Source: Leptospira ainazelensis (GTDB lineage Bacteria > Spirochaetota > Leptospiria > Leptospirales > Leptospiraceae). Taken from it: a stretch of 64,000 nucleotides of DNA. The stretch is taken from assembly GCF_016918785.1 (NCBI RefSeq), contig NZ_JAFFPT010000013.1, forward strand, positions 1 through 64,000, written 5' to 3'. The notes beneath the pieces were generated by a model. That model was not told the DNA's origin. It ran no database searches and worked only from the letters and a program-made list of their open reading frames with translations. Shown one piece after another: positions 27,474 to 36,118 of this stretch (its first letter is position 1; each line of letters begins with the position of its first letter). The translations under genes were made by a program, and so were the position numbers.

Positions 27474-29110
27474 ATTTTTTGTTCACCGAGAATTTTCATC
27501 GCGGCGATGTTACCGCGGATCAATGCCTCTTCAAAAATGGAGATTCCACTCAAATCGGAATGTGCGAAATGAAGGTGCGGATAAGAGATAGCAAGGCGTT
27601 CCCGTTTTCCTCCCCAGATCAAACCGGGAGTGGGTCGAATCATCGCGTGCGCGTTCGTCATGATATCGATGTTCTGAATTTTCCTTTCAATATCCGGATG
27701 TGCTTTTTTTAAATCGGCTAAAATCGCATCCTTCCAATCCGACCAGGAGGTTCTCATCATTTTCTTGCGAATTGCAACCGTGTCCTTATCGCCGAATGCC
27801 TGATAGTAGGTAAGAACGGATTCTTCCCGACCGGCACGGAGATCCTGATGTGTGGAAACGATATAACCCAAAGACGGGCTTTGGTAGATGACGTTATCCC
27901 AACAGGGAGGAATTCCTCTTCCAGTTGGAACTTGATCGACCGAAAGATTCGCAACCAACCAAGGGGAATAAGTAAGTCCTTCCGCGACTCCGGATTTTTC
28001 TCCGAGAATATATTTGCGCGTGAAAGAGGGAAGGGCGTAGACGATCGAATCGCAGTGGATCGTTTTTTGTTCTTTGGTTTCGATCGAATACGTCTGAACC
28101 GCAAAACGGGAACTTTTGGAATTAGAAGGAACTACTTTTTCAACGAGTGTTTCTTTCTGAATTTTGGAAAGAATGGGAGTTTTGAGTTTATCGATTAAAA
28201 ATCCGTTTCCTTGGGGCCAGGTAAGAAGGGTTAAATCTTCTCCGTTTTTGTCTACTGGCCGGGAACAAAAATAATGGAGTCCGATCCATGCTGACACGGT
28301 ATCCATCGAACCGCCGAAATCGTCTCTTACGGAGTAATCCAAAAACCAAAAAAGTTCTTTGGTTTGAAATCCTTGTTCTTTGACATATTCAAAAAAGTTA
28401 ATTTTATCTAATTTGAGAATTTCCGGATCTTTAGAAGATAGGTCGATCGGAATCGTGAACGCCTTTTTACCGTCGCGTCCTATTTTGATTCTCCATTTTT
28501 GAATCCATTTTTTGAACTTTTCTTCTTCTAAACCGGCGGGCGAGTGAGTGTTTCCTCCCGGAAATAAACCTTCGTTCCATCGTCCTTGGTAATAAATTCT
28601 TTCTTCCGGATCAAAACAAAGAAATCTCTCATCGAAAACCGGATTTCCTCGATTGTCCTTTCCGATGATGATACGATTTTCTTCCAAAAATTTTCGAACG
28701 AGGACGGCTTCTTCTCCGGGCTGAGGAAGGTAGTGCGCTCCCCAGGGATAGGAACCGATCGTATTTTTACCGGATCTAGAATTTCCTCCGGCATCGTTTT
28801 CTAATTCTAAAATTCTAAAATCGGAAAAACCGGATTTATGAAGATAATAACCCGAACTCAAGCCGGAAACGCCGCTGCCAAGAATCAGTACTTTCACTTT
28901 TTCGGAAACGTTCCGATTTATATTCGAAGCCGGTTTTGATTCAGAATTCTCCCGAATTCTATGTCCGATCTCTCGATTTGGGCCCACGATTTTGCCCGTG
29001 ATTCTATGTCTGAATTTTAAAAAAGAAAGTCCGCCTATCACCGCGGAAATACAAAGTCCTAAAATGGAGAGAAAGGATCTTCGTGAAATGAAATCTTGTT
29101 TTTCAGTCAT
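27470..29110 (-). CDS. Tat-exported FAD-dependent oxidoreductase
   Basis: A 546-residue flavoprotein. Starting at the ATG at 29110 gives a twin-arginine signal, ISRRSFLSILG, followed by a hydrophobic helix. A Rossmann FAD motif ILGSGVSGLSSGYYL (about 73-87) and an ELENDAGGNSRSG block, as in amine-oxidase/phytoene-desaturase-type flavoproteins, follow. The segment YPWGAHYLPQPGEEA and the C-terminal SDLSGISIFEEALIRGNIAA complete the fold. It is exported folded and is probably periplasmic. Substrate unknown. It overlaps the polytopic His-bearing membrane protein by 4 bp. The frame is open to 29182, but that prefix would hide the Tat signal. Confidence 0.85.
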   Translation of the reverse strand: MTEKQDFISRRSFLSILGLCISAVIGGLSFLKFRHRITGKIVGPNREIGHRIRENSESKPASNINRNVSEKVKVLILGSGVSGLSSGYYLHKSGFSDFRILELENDAGGNSRSGKNTIGSYPWGAHYLPQPGEEAVLVRKFLEENRIIIGKDNRGNPVFDERFLCFDPEERIYYQGRWNEGLFPGGNTHSPAGLEEEKFKKWIQKWRIKIGRDGKKAFTIPIDLSSKDPEILKLDKINFFEYVKEQGFQTKELFWFLDYSVRDDFGGSMDTVSAWIGLHYFCSRPVDKNGEDLTLLTWPQGNGFLIDKLKTPILSKIQKETLVEKVVPSNSKSSRFAVQTYSIETKEQKTIHCDSIVYALPSFTRKYILGEKSGVAEGLTYSPWLVANLSVDQVPTGRGIPPCWDNVIYQSPSLGYIVSTHQDLRAGREESVLTYYQAFGDKDTVAIRKKMMRTSWSDWKDAILADLKKAHPDIERKIQNIDIMTNAHAMIRPTPGLIWGGKRERLAISYPHLHFAHSDLSGISIFEEALIRGNIAAMKILGEQKI

Positions 29111-29204
29111 GTTCGATTGGAAGATTAATGGGAATCTAAAATCGCGCAAGGAAAAATGAAGGAAAAGAATTGCCTTTGACATCGGGAAGAATCTTTTGCA
29201 TGGA

Positions 29205-29954
29205 ATGGCTCTTTTTTTAGATTTTGATAATACTCTTTTGGATTCGGCCTCGATCTACGAATTTTCTATACAAGAACTTTCCAAAAAAGCCAAAGAATAC
29301 GGTCTGACTTCCACGAAAGAATTTTTACAACTTTACGACGAGGCTCGTAAAGAGGCGAAGTTGGAACTTCAGGATTCTCCATCCAATCGACTTCGTTTGA
29401 TCTATTTTAAAAAAATGTGTCTTGAGAAATGGGAAACTCTGAATCCAAAGTGGATTCTAAAATTGGAAAAAGATTATTTCTATTTTTTCCAAACCGGAAT
29501 TCAAACTTTCAAAAAAAAATATGAGAAAGAATACAAAGAAACATTTTCTCTTTTGGACCAAATCTCTCAAAAACAAAAAATTCTTTTTTGCACAAACGAG
29601 AACTTAAGGACTCAGTTGATCAAGATCGACTTTTTGTTTCCTAAAAAATTAAAGTATTCGATTCTGAGTTCGGAAGAGATCGGTAAGGAGAAACCTTCCG
29701 AAAAATTTTTCGCAAAGGCGAGGGAACTTGTGAAGGGCGAAAATCCGGTTTCTATGATCGGAGATTCTCTAAAAGACGATGTGGAAGGCGCGCTCCGGCA
29801 TGGAATTCCGGCGATTCATCTGAAATCGATCTTCTCAAAAAAACAAAACGATTTAGAGGAACGAAGGATCGTCCTTGCGGATGTTCCCAAAAAGAACGAG
29901 TATTCTTATTTGGAAACTAACGATCTTCGCGCGGCTCTGAAATTATTTCTTTAA
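29205..29954 (+). CDS. HAD-family hydrolase
   Basis: A 249-residue phosphatase-like protein of the haloacid dehalogenase superfamily, subfamily I (helical cap). Motif I is FLDFDNTLLDS, motif II FCTNEN, motif III Lys in GKEKPSEKFF, and motif IV MIGDSLKDDVEGA; all catalytic positions are present. It resembles YjjG/PGP-type pyrimidine or phosphoglycolate phosphatases, without proof of substrate. Start choice: ATG at 29205, or TTG at 29196, which sits at better spacing from GGGAAGA. The last 12 bp overlap the convergent methyltransferase. Confidence 0.88.
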   Translation: MALFLDFDNTLLDSASIYEFSIQELSKKAKEYGLTSTKEFLQLYDEARKEAKLELQDSPSNRLRLIYFKKMCLEKWETLNPKWILKLEKDYFYFFQTGIQTFKKKYEKEYKETFSLLDQISQKQKILFCTNENLRTQLIKIDFLFPKKLKYSILSSEEIGKEKPSEKFFAKARELVKGENPVSMIGDSLKDDVEGALRHGIPAIHLKSIFSKKQNDLEERRIVLADVPKKNEYSYLETNDLRAALKLFL

Positions 29955-30794
29955 AATAGCGAATAACGTATTGTTGAGATTCAAAGTTTTAAAGCTGAGA
30001 AGCCAAACGATCTTTGTCGCAAAATAATAAGTCTTTTTAAAAAGAGTGCCGAGATTTCCGCCTTTGCTTCCGGAAACGGAAGCAATCGGTTTTAGGATCG
30101 TAAATTTACAATCTTTGAATCCGGTTTGTGTGGAGAGCATCTTCATCGTTTTTTCCGTGTAATCGTTGATATGATCCTTTGCTTCCAAATAATGACCGTC
30201 CGGTTTCATTCCTTTTAGAAAGACTTTCAGGCGAGCCTTAAATAGCTGAACCGGAAAGTTTGGTGTTTGTAAAAAAAGAATTCCGCCGGGTTTTAAAAGT
30301 GAATGCAAATATTCTAATAAACTATGAGGCTTTGGGATGTGTTCGATAACGTCCCATAGAGTGATGATATCCAAGGATTCTTTTGCGATTCCGGAGTTTT
30401 GAACGATTCCAGGAAAAATATTTTTGAGTCCGTTTTTTTCTTTTGCGAATTGAACCGCTTTTTCGGAGATCTCGTAACCGATCGCTTCCCATCCCGGTTT
30501 TTGCGCGCCGATTCGTTTTACAAAAAATCCAAGTCCACAACCTACGTCTAAAATTTTACCGGAAGGGGCGTTTAAGAATTCATCGATAAAGTCCTGATAG
30601 ATTTCTCTGTGCGCGTTGTCCCACCAACCGAGATCGTAAGAAGAATCGTCGTCCCAGTAGCCTTCGTAGTGTTCCTCTTGTTCGTAAGTGGAGAATACGT
30701 GTCCGCAGTTCGAGCAACGGACGATATCGATTCCGTTTTCGACGAATACGGTAGAATTTTGAGCGCTCGAGCAAAGATAACAGGTTTGATTCAA
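29943..30794 (-). CDS. Class I SAM methyltransferase with N-terminal zinc ribbon
   Basis: A 283-residue cytoplasmic protein. The first 35 residues form a CYLC...CSNC zinc ribbon, followed by a methyltransferase domain with motif [17 protein letters not shown] (about 82-97), the acidic strand IGYEIS, motif [14 protein letters not shown] and [13 protein letters not shown]. The zinc-ribbon plus methyltransferase layout is common among enzymes that modify lipids, sugars or small metabolites. The target is unknown. A 149-bp gap separates it from the divergent dapF. Confidence 0.88.
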   Translation of the reverse strand: MNQTCYLCSSAQNSTVFVENGIDIVRCSNCGHVFSTYEQEEHYEGYWDDDSSYDLGWWDNAHREIYQDFIDEFLNAPSGKILDVGCGLGFFVKRIGAQKPGWEAIGYEISEKAVQFAKEKNGLKNIFPGIVQNSGIAKESLDIITLWDVIEHIPKPHSLLEYLHSLLKPGGILFLQTPNFPVQLFKARLKVFLKGMKPDGHYLEAKDHINDYTEKTMKMLSTQTGFKDCKFTILKPIASVSGSKGGNLGTLFKKTYYFATKIVWLLSFKTLNLNNTLFAILKK

Positions 30795-30943
30795 AGAAGC
30801 CCCCAGGCGAATGGCCGGATTTTCAATGTCTCCGTTCGAAGCCGGAAAAGCCAGAAAAAAGTAACCGGCTTTTTCTTGTTTTTGAATTTCCCCGGAAAGA
30901 GTCTAAAAAAAAGATAGAATTCAGTTTATCACCAGGAGTTTCC

Positions 30944-31789
30944 GTGGCCGCGCTTAAATTCACAAAAATGGAAGGAATCGGTAACGATTACGTTTATATC
31001 GATGCAACTCAGACGGATGTTCGCTTAACACCGGAACAAATTCAGAAACTCTCCGATCGCAATTTTGGAATCGGAAGCGACGGAGTCATCTTTATTCGAA
31101 ATTCCAAACAAGGTGATTTTATGATGGATATGTACAACTCGGACGGAAGTTCTTCCGAGATGTGCGGCAATGGAATTCGTTGTGTGGCGAAATATATCTA
31201 CGATCACGGTTTAACCAATTCTAAAAATCCTAAAATTGAAACCGGAGCCGGAGTCCTGGAAGTCGATCTAAAAATCGGATCCGGGAATAAAGTGGATTTG
31301 GTAAGTGTGGATATGGGAAAGCCGATTCTGATTCCTTCTAAAATTCCAGTTTTATGGAAGAATGAAGAAACCATCGTTGATCAAATTCTGGAAATCGCAG
31401 GACAAAATTTGAAATTCACCGCGGTCAGTATGGGGAATCCGCATTGTGTCATCTTTGTCGAGGATTCCGATCAATTTCCGGTTCGCGAAATCGGGCCTCT
31501 GATCGAAAACCATTCTATCTTTCCAAAAAGAGTAAACGTAGAATTTGTAACCGTCCGCGGAAAGGATCATCTGTATCAAAGAACATGGGAACGCGGCGCG
31601 GGTGAAACCTTAGCCTGCGGAACGGGCGCTTGTTCCGTAATGGTCGCGGGAAACCTGACCGGCAGATCGGGAAAAGATGTAAGAATCGATCTAAGAGGGG
31701 GAACCCTTCGGATTCAATGGCAGGAATCTGGTCACGTTTTGATGACTGGTCCTGCTCGTGAAATTTTTTCGGGAGAAATAGAAGTTTAG
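30944..31789 (+). CDS. dapF: Diaminopimelate epimerase
   Basis: Interconverts LL- and meso-diaminopimelate for lysine and peptidoglycan synthesis. The 281-residue length is normal. Both catalytic cysteines are present: MCGNGIRC (about 73) and ACGTGACSV (about 224). The family anchors [18 protein letters not shown] and MGNPHCV are intact. The start is GTG at 30944 with AGGAG upstream. Leptospira peptidoglycan uses meso-DAP, consistent with this gene. A perfect 22-bp palindrome overlaps the stop codon. Confidence 0.97.
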   Translation: MAALKFTKMEGIGNDYVYIDATQTDVRLTPEQIQKLSDRNFGIGSDGVIFIRNSKQGDFMMDMYNSDGSSSEMCGNGIRCVAKYIYDHGLTNSKNPKIETGAGVLEVDLKIGSGNKVDLVSVDMGKPILIPSKIPVLWKNEETIVDQILEIAGQNLKFTAVSMGNPHCVIFVEDSDQFPVREIGPLIENHSIFPKRVNVEFVTVRGKDHLYQRTWERGAGETLACGTGACSVMVAGNLTGRSGKDVRIDLRGGTLRIQWQESGHVLMTGPAREIFSGEIEV

Positions 31790-31803
31790 AATATTCTAAA
31801 CTT
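31782..31803. repeat. Perfect 22-bp palindrome across the dapF stop
   Basis: The sequence is a loopless perfect dyad centred on GAATATTC with arms AAGTTTAGAAT and ATTCTAAACTT. Its inner 16 bp, TTTAGAATATTCTAAA, recur exactly at 36034-36049. No poly-T follows, so it is a poor terminator. It could be a protein-binding site or a recurring cruciform element. Confidence 0.85.
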
Positions 31804-31816
31804 ATTGAAAATTTGA

Positions 31817-32521
31817 TTAAGCGACGTCCGTTTTTTGAAGAGCTTCCATTCTCAGGCGGACTTCGGTTGAAAGTTTTTTGAGATTATCCTCCAACTTTCC
31901 TTCCAAATACGGTCTGTGGTCGATTTTAGGTCCGTAAAGAACTTTGACTTTTTTGTAAATCGATCTTCTTTTAATATCGCAGACTTCCTTCGGCATTCCC
32001 ATAAAAGAACGAACAAGAGACGGAATCGGAATGTCGGAATAACTTTCTTCGATGGGTACGATCACGGATGGAAGAATATCGACTTTGTTTCGAATCGAAA
32101 AGGCTGCGAAACCGTCGTGAAATTTCACCATAGGTCCGGAAAAGTCATTCTTTACCATGTAGTCGTGACCTTCCGGAAAAATTCCGAGAACTCCGTTTCT
32201 TTTGAAAACTTGCTGGACCATTTTGATGCTCGCCATCGAAATTTTTCCGTCGATCGCCATCGGGATTCCACCGGCAAGTTTTGCTAAATCTTTGAAAATA
32301 GGAATTCGAAACGTATAATCGGCGGCGATCCAAGAAATATAACGTGGGAAAGTATAGGAAAGAATGAACGGATCCATATCCGATCGATGATTGCTTACAA
32401 GGATTATTTTTCCTTCTTGGACTATATTCTCAGTTCCGTAAGCGTTGATGTTAACGGCAAAACCTAAGAATGGAGCCACAAACTGCTTTAGTCTTAAATA
32501 TGTCTGCGCTTCCTTTTCCAT
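31817..32521 (-). CDS. plsC: 1-acyl-sn-glycerol-3-phosphate acyltransferase (PlsC family)
   Basis: A 234-residue membrane-associated acyltransferase that adds the second acyl chain to lysophosphatidic acid in phospholipid synthesis. Motif I is NHRSDMD (44-50), with the HX4D catalytic pair, and motif III is FPEGHD (115-120). The basic, Pro-containing C-terminal region GPKIDHRPYLEG fits the family. The ATG is preceded by GGGAGAAG. Leptospira usually carries several PlsC paralogues, so the substrate may differ from the classical one. Confidence 0.87.
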   Translation of the reverse strand: MEKEAQTYLRLKQFVAPFLGFAVNINAYGTENIVQEGKIILVSNHRSDMDPFILSYTFPRYISWIAADYTFRIPIFKDLAKLAGGIPMAIDGKISMASIKMVQQVFKRNGVLGIFPEGHDYMVKNDFSGPMVKFHDGFAAFSIRNKVDILPSVIVPIEESYSDIPIPSLVRSFMGMPKEVCDIKRRSIYKKVKVLYGPKIDHRPYLEGKLEDNLKKLSTEVRLRMEALQKTDVA

Positions 32522-32558
32522 GATCTTCTCCCTCGTTTATACAATGAGGGAAGCCATT

Positions 32559-32850
<292 letters not shown>

Positions 32851-33153
32851 AGAGCTTCTTTCCAGGCGTTATTTTTATATTATAATGGAGCGGGAAATTT
32901 CCCGCAATCTCATATAGTCTCCTTAGGGGAAGGAATGTGGCAACAGTTTTCATAAAGAAACTTCTAAAAAATGTAAAGAAGTTGTAGAAAGCTCTTAAAT
33001 TCTCTTTTTTTCGGTCTTTAAAAATTCCGATCGGAAAACCCGGAGCCGCCATCGAATGAACCGTCAAAAAATGGAGAGGAATTCCGTATCTTCGATTTGT
33101 TTTTTCACAGGAGTTTCTGAAGATCGGCATCTCTAAAACCGAAAGTAATATCA

Positions 33154-33324
33154 ATGGGGAAGATAGAGAGCGATTTGGGTAAACGACATAATCAAAAAAT
33201 AGGGGAAGTCGTACAGAACGAGAGATGGAAAGAAACTCAGAAGGGAAAAATTATCCAATTCCCGAAAACTAGACTTTGGAATGCGGAAAAAATAAGAAAA
33301 CTCTGTGAAAAATTATTTTTCTGA
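33154..33324 (+). CDS. Possible 56-residue small protein
   Basis: An ATG-initiated frame of 56 residues, basic and hydrophilic, with the internal phrase KGKIIQFPKTRLWNAEKI. Codon use looks like the neighbours', and upstream GAAAG gives a weak ribosome site. It sits 128 bp before the STAS-like gene on the same strand, in an otherwise gene-free 600-bp stretch. The remaining DNA from 32850 to 33153 shows no confident gene. No family recognised. Confidence 0.45.
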   Translation: MGKIESDLGKRHNQKIGEVVQNERWKETQKGKIIQFPKTRLWNAEKIRKLCEKLFF

Positions 33325-33452
33325 CGAGCGGAACTGAAACTTTGATTCGCGTTTGCTTTTTTTTTAAAAGAAAGAAATGCCTTCCGACTTTTTGCAAAGT
33401 TAGGATATTATCTTTTGGAAAGGATCAAGTTCCTTTAGGCAAGTAAATACAA

Positions 33453-33800
33453 ATGGAAATTTCAAAAGAAGATTATTCCGTAGAGACGGAAAAAAATCGT
33501 GGAAAAATCAAAATCTCAGGAACGTTACGTTTACTCAATGTGGAGGAATATGAACCCATCATCACTCTCATCGAAACGATTCTTGAGGGAGCAGGCCGGG
33601 GTAAGGCTATCATCGATATAAAAAATTTGGATTTTTTAAACAGCGCAGGAATTGCGAGTATTTCAAGATTTGTAGCGGGCTATGACAAAAAGAATATCAA
33701 CAACGTTGAAATCAGAGGAAACAAAGATCGTTACTGGCAGATTAAATTTTTAGAAAATTTGAAAAAGCTGCGTTCCGAAATAAAAACGAGTTTGGAATGA
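33453..33800 (+). CDS. STAS-like anti-sigma-antagonist-type regulator (slr1659-like)
   Basis: A 115-residue cytoplasmic protein. The core KGKAIIDIKNLDFLNSAGIASISRF resembles the STAS-domain phosphorylation loop (D-x-x-x-x-x-S-S/A-G-I/L), with Ser in LNSAGI as the candidate phosphosite. This matches proteins I know as the slr1659 superfamily, usually found with an ATPase partner of the slr1658 type. That partner is convergent here, its stop only 3 bp away. STAS proteins are substrates for PP2C phosphatases such as the two encoded at 15-23 kb. Binding partners are inferred, not shown. Confidence 0.75.
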   Translation: MEISKEDYSVETEKNRGKIKISGTLRLLNVEEYEPIITLIETILEGAGRGKAIIDIKNLDFLNSAGIASISRFVAGYDKKNINNVEIRGNKDRYWQIKFLENLKKLRSEIKTSLE

Positions 33801-33803
33801 AGA

Positions 33804-34385
33804 TTAAGAATGTAGCGCTTTTCGTTTTGTCCTTTCCACTTCATTTAGATCTAAATAGGCTCTTACCGTAATTTCGTAGGTTCCAAAGGAAGCTTCGTTG
33901 ATTAAAAATCCCAATCTAACGGGAAAATCTTTGGACAAAAGCAATAGTCCGATTCCTGAATTCAGTTCGTTTGCGGAAGATTCTTTCAATTTGCTAAAAT
34001 AGATTTCGTCCGAGTTTCGATTGATGAGGGCCGAGATGGAATTCTCCAGTTTATTCTTTGAAATTTCATCCATTGAATTCTTAATTTCAATTTTTAGAAT
34101 TTCGGAATAGTATTTCAGTTCTAAAAAAATTTCCCCCTTTCGATCTTTGGAAAATTTTGCGGCGTTTTCTATGAGTTCGTTTAACACAATGGAGATCGTA
34201 TTGGAAGAATCCGGATCTAGTTTTTCGGGAAAGGAGCAAAAGTTGGAAACGTAGTCGGCCGTTAAGGAACAACGTTTCCATTGCACTCTGAGATCCATCG
34301 GCCGCAGTTTGAGAGAGAACTCGCTTTCCGACGGCAAAGAATCCGGTATTAGATTGTAATGTCCGTATTTTACTGGATAACTCAT
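33804..34385 (-). CDS. HATPase-domain anti-sigma-like regulator (slr1658-like)
   Basis: A 193-residue protein with a GHKL ATPase fold: the N-box is LNELIENAAKFS (Asn near 69 and 74), followed by IEIKNSMD and a glycine-bearing lid SGIGLLLLSK (about 147). These belong to the slr1658-type anti-sigma-factor kinases in my recollection. The convergent STAS-like gene probably encodes its antagonist. Such pairs switch a sigma factor or another target by phosphorylation, reversed by PP2C phosphatases. A canonical DxGxG G1 box is not obvious, so whether it binds ATP should be checked. Confidence 0.75.
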   Translation of the reverse strand: MSYPVKYGHYNLIPDSLPSESEFSLKLRPMDLRVQWKRCSLTADYVSNFCSFPEKLDPDSSNTISIVLNELIENAAKFSKDRKGEIFLELKYYSEILKIEIKNSMDEISKNKLENSISALINRNSDEIYFSKLKESSANELNSGIGLLLLSKDFPVRLGFLINEASFGTYEITVRAYLDLNEVERTKRKALHS

Positions 34386-34493
34386 AACGTTTGTTTGGAC
34401 GTTGAAAACCGCAAGATTTCAGTTTTCAAAAGTGAAACCTTGATTCCGAGATAGAAAAGTAAAAAAATCGATTTTAAATAAAAAACAAAACTT

Positions 34494-35036
34494 TCAAAAA
34501 AGGGATCTCAATTTCTCCAAATATTTTTCCGTTTCGGATTCGTTTTCGGCGGGGGCCCAAGAAGCAAAATCCTTATCCGTATTCGGGTTGTACGGACCGG
34601 ATTTTCCTTCAAAACAAATCGCGTTATCCGAAAGACAAACAAGGCTATGATACACTCCTGGAGCGACATCGATGCCGTATGTCGGACCGTCCGCGCTGAG
34701 AAGGTGGGTTTCCATTACGGAGCCGTCGTCGTTAAAAAGAATAAAACCGAGACTTCCTTTTAGGACGAGGAAGGTTTCCGATTTGGGCGGAGATTTATGT
34801 CTATGGGCTTGAACATAGGTGCTTTTTGTAAGGACGTTGAGAAATCTCTGGTAAACTTCGGAAAGTTCGTGAAAATTGTGATTTGCTCTTCCGCGAAGAG
34901 AGGCGCCGGCTTTTTCCAACACCTCTTGAAAAAGAGAATCTGTGATTAATTGTTTAGGCGGTTTGGAGGAGGTCGAGTCTGGATTCACAGTACTCAATAA
35001 GATAGGATTTACAAGCAGTGCAAGTATTTCCTGCAT
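34494..35036 (-). CDS. WbuC-family cupin metalloprotein
   Basis: A 180-residue cupin-like protein. The signature RANHNFHE (about 50-57), LTKSTYVQAHRHKSPPKSETFLVLKGSLGFILF and GPTYGIDVAPGVYHSLVCL match WbuC-family cupins, associated with surface polysaccharide genes elsewhere, although no such genes are next to it. The HRH...E...H set is a plausible metal site. The ATG at 35036 lies inside the neighbouring small Fe-S gene, overlapping it by 83 bp; a GTG at 34988 would shorten the overlap to 35 bp. The first 30 residues look unlike the family, so the start is uncertain. Confidence 0.82.
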   Translation of the reverse strand: MQEILALLVNPILLSTVNPDSTSSKPPKQLITDSLFQEVLEKAGASLRGRANHNFHELSEVYQRFLNVLTKSTYVQAHRHKSPPKSETFLVLKGSLGFILFNDDGSVMETHLLSADGPTYGIDVAPGVYHSLVCLSDNAICFEGKSGPYNPNTDKDFASWAPAENESETEKYLEKLRSLF

Positions 35037-35133
35037 TTACTCTTTCTGCAATTTCTCGATAATCGATACCCTCTGTTCTTGCGGTTTCGACGATCGTTTC
35101 GAAAGCTACTTGAGCGCAGTGACATTTTTCCAT
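34954..35133 (-). CDS. BFD-like [2Fe-2S] small protein
   Basis: A 59-residue protein read from ATG 35133, with the upstream GTTGGAACCAG providing a weak ribosome site. Four cysteines follow the bacterioferritin-associated-ferredoxin pattern CxC-x31-CxxC: C4, C6, C38 and C41 (motifs CHCA and CTAC). The helical segment between them (FETIVETARTEGIDYREIAE) fits the BFD helix-turn fold. It overlaps the start of the cupin gene, so both are co-translated. BFD-like proteins usually mobilise iron or deliver electrons; the link to a cupin is suggestive, not proven. It falls just under common ORF length cut-offs. Confidence 0.75.
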   Translation of the reverse strand: MEKCHCAQVAFETIVETARTEGIDYREIAERVNAGNTCTACKSYLIEYCESRLDLLQTA

Positions 35134-36032
35134 CTGGTTCCAACTCTCTATTTAGGATTCTTATACAATGTAAATGAGACTCAGTCTTAGTGTCAATTCG
35201 AACGCTCCCGTTTTTGTCTTTTTTCGACCAAAAAAAAATCGATTTCGGTTTTGAAACGGGAATCTATGGGAGAATCGTTCCGATTCGAGCTATAGCTTTA
35301 AAATCCCGGTTCACACCCTTCAGAAAGGGCGGAATCAGGATGAAAATTGAATTTAGCTTCTCCAATTCTTTTAGAATGGGCCAAAAACTTGCCGCTTTTG
35401 CCGTGCTAAAAATTCTTCAAAGAAGAATTTCTGGAATTCACACTCCTGAAGTTCGGGCGGAATCATGAGACGGCGTCTTTCTAATTCTCCGGTGAATTCG
35501 ATTCTAAGAAATCTGAACTTTCGGTGAATCCGATTCCCAAAATTTAAGTAAACTTCAGCGCTAAGATTTCCATGAAATTTTGATCGTTCGATCGAGGGCC
35601 GGAAGAATCGATTCCAGGAAAATTCTTTGTCCACAAACAAGATTTTTCTTTGTGACTTCGTTTTAAACCGAATGATCTTAAGATACTCCGAGGAGCGTGT
35701 TTTCGAATTGGTATTTAAAGAATCCTTTTTTCGCGGATTCGAATGTTAGGAAGCCCGGAACGTTATTTTTTATTCTTTGGAATCATTTTCTGTATTCAAT
35801 TTTTATAAAATACCTTCGCTCATAAAACGTTCTTTCTTTTTTTAAAAGAGAAAGTCCGCTAAAATGATTCCGTAACGTATTTACTTTTGTAGAAACGAAT
35901 ATCGGTGAGTATTATCCTCTTTTTCGAAAAGGATCCTGTTTTGCGGCGGCTTTTAGTCGTGATCGGACTCTTATCGGGTGGAATCTCTTTCATTTTAGAC
36001 TTTTTTCAAACTTACTGTCTGCAATGCTTCTG
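35134..36032. other. Gene-poor interval with no supported gene
   Basis: About 900 bp without a convincing gene. The only longer frames, plus-strand 35190-35468 (92 codons) and minus-strand 35371-35640 (89 codons), overlap each other, lack ribosome sites and match no family I know. A 47-codon GTG frame at 35905-36048 is hydrophobic but weak. The DNA may be promoter, spacer or decayed sequence. Confidence 0.6.
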
Positions 36033-36092
36033 TTTTAGAATATTCTAAAATAGAGAATTATCAAATGGCTAAAAAGCCGATTTGGCAATTCT
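36033..36092. promoter_or_regulatory. Palindrome plus 5'-UTR hairpin upstream of lipoprotein gene
   Basis: TTTTAGAATATTCTAAAA (36033-36050) is a perfect 18-bp palindrome. Immediately after it, 36054-36092 can fold as AGAATT...CAAAT..GGCT / AAAA loop / AGCC..ATTTG..AATTCT, about 15 paired bases with small bulges. The start codon is 27 bp further. A repressor site followed by a structured leader is the simplest reading. Confidence 0.5.
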
Positions 36093-36118
36093 AATCCTCA
36101 GGAGATTCTTTTAGAAAA

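Noticed and set aside
35190..35640. Two overlapping frames in the gene-poor interval (plus 92 and minus 89 codons)
   Set aside because: They are mutually antisense, match no family and lack start signals; the interval is described as gene-poor instead.
35905..36048. 47-codon hydrophobic GTG frame running into the palindrome
   Set aside because: No ribosome site, and the palindrome is more likely regulatory DNA; too short to call.
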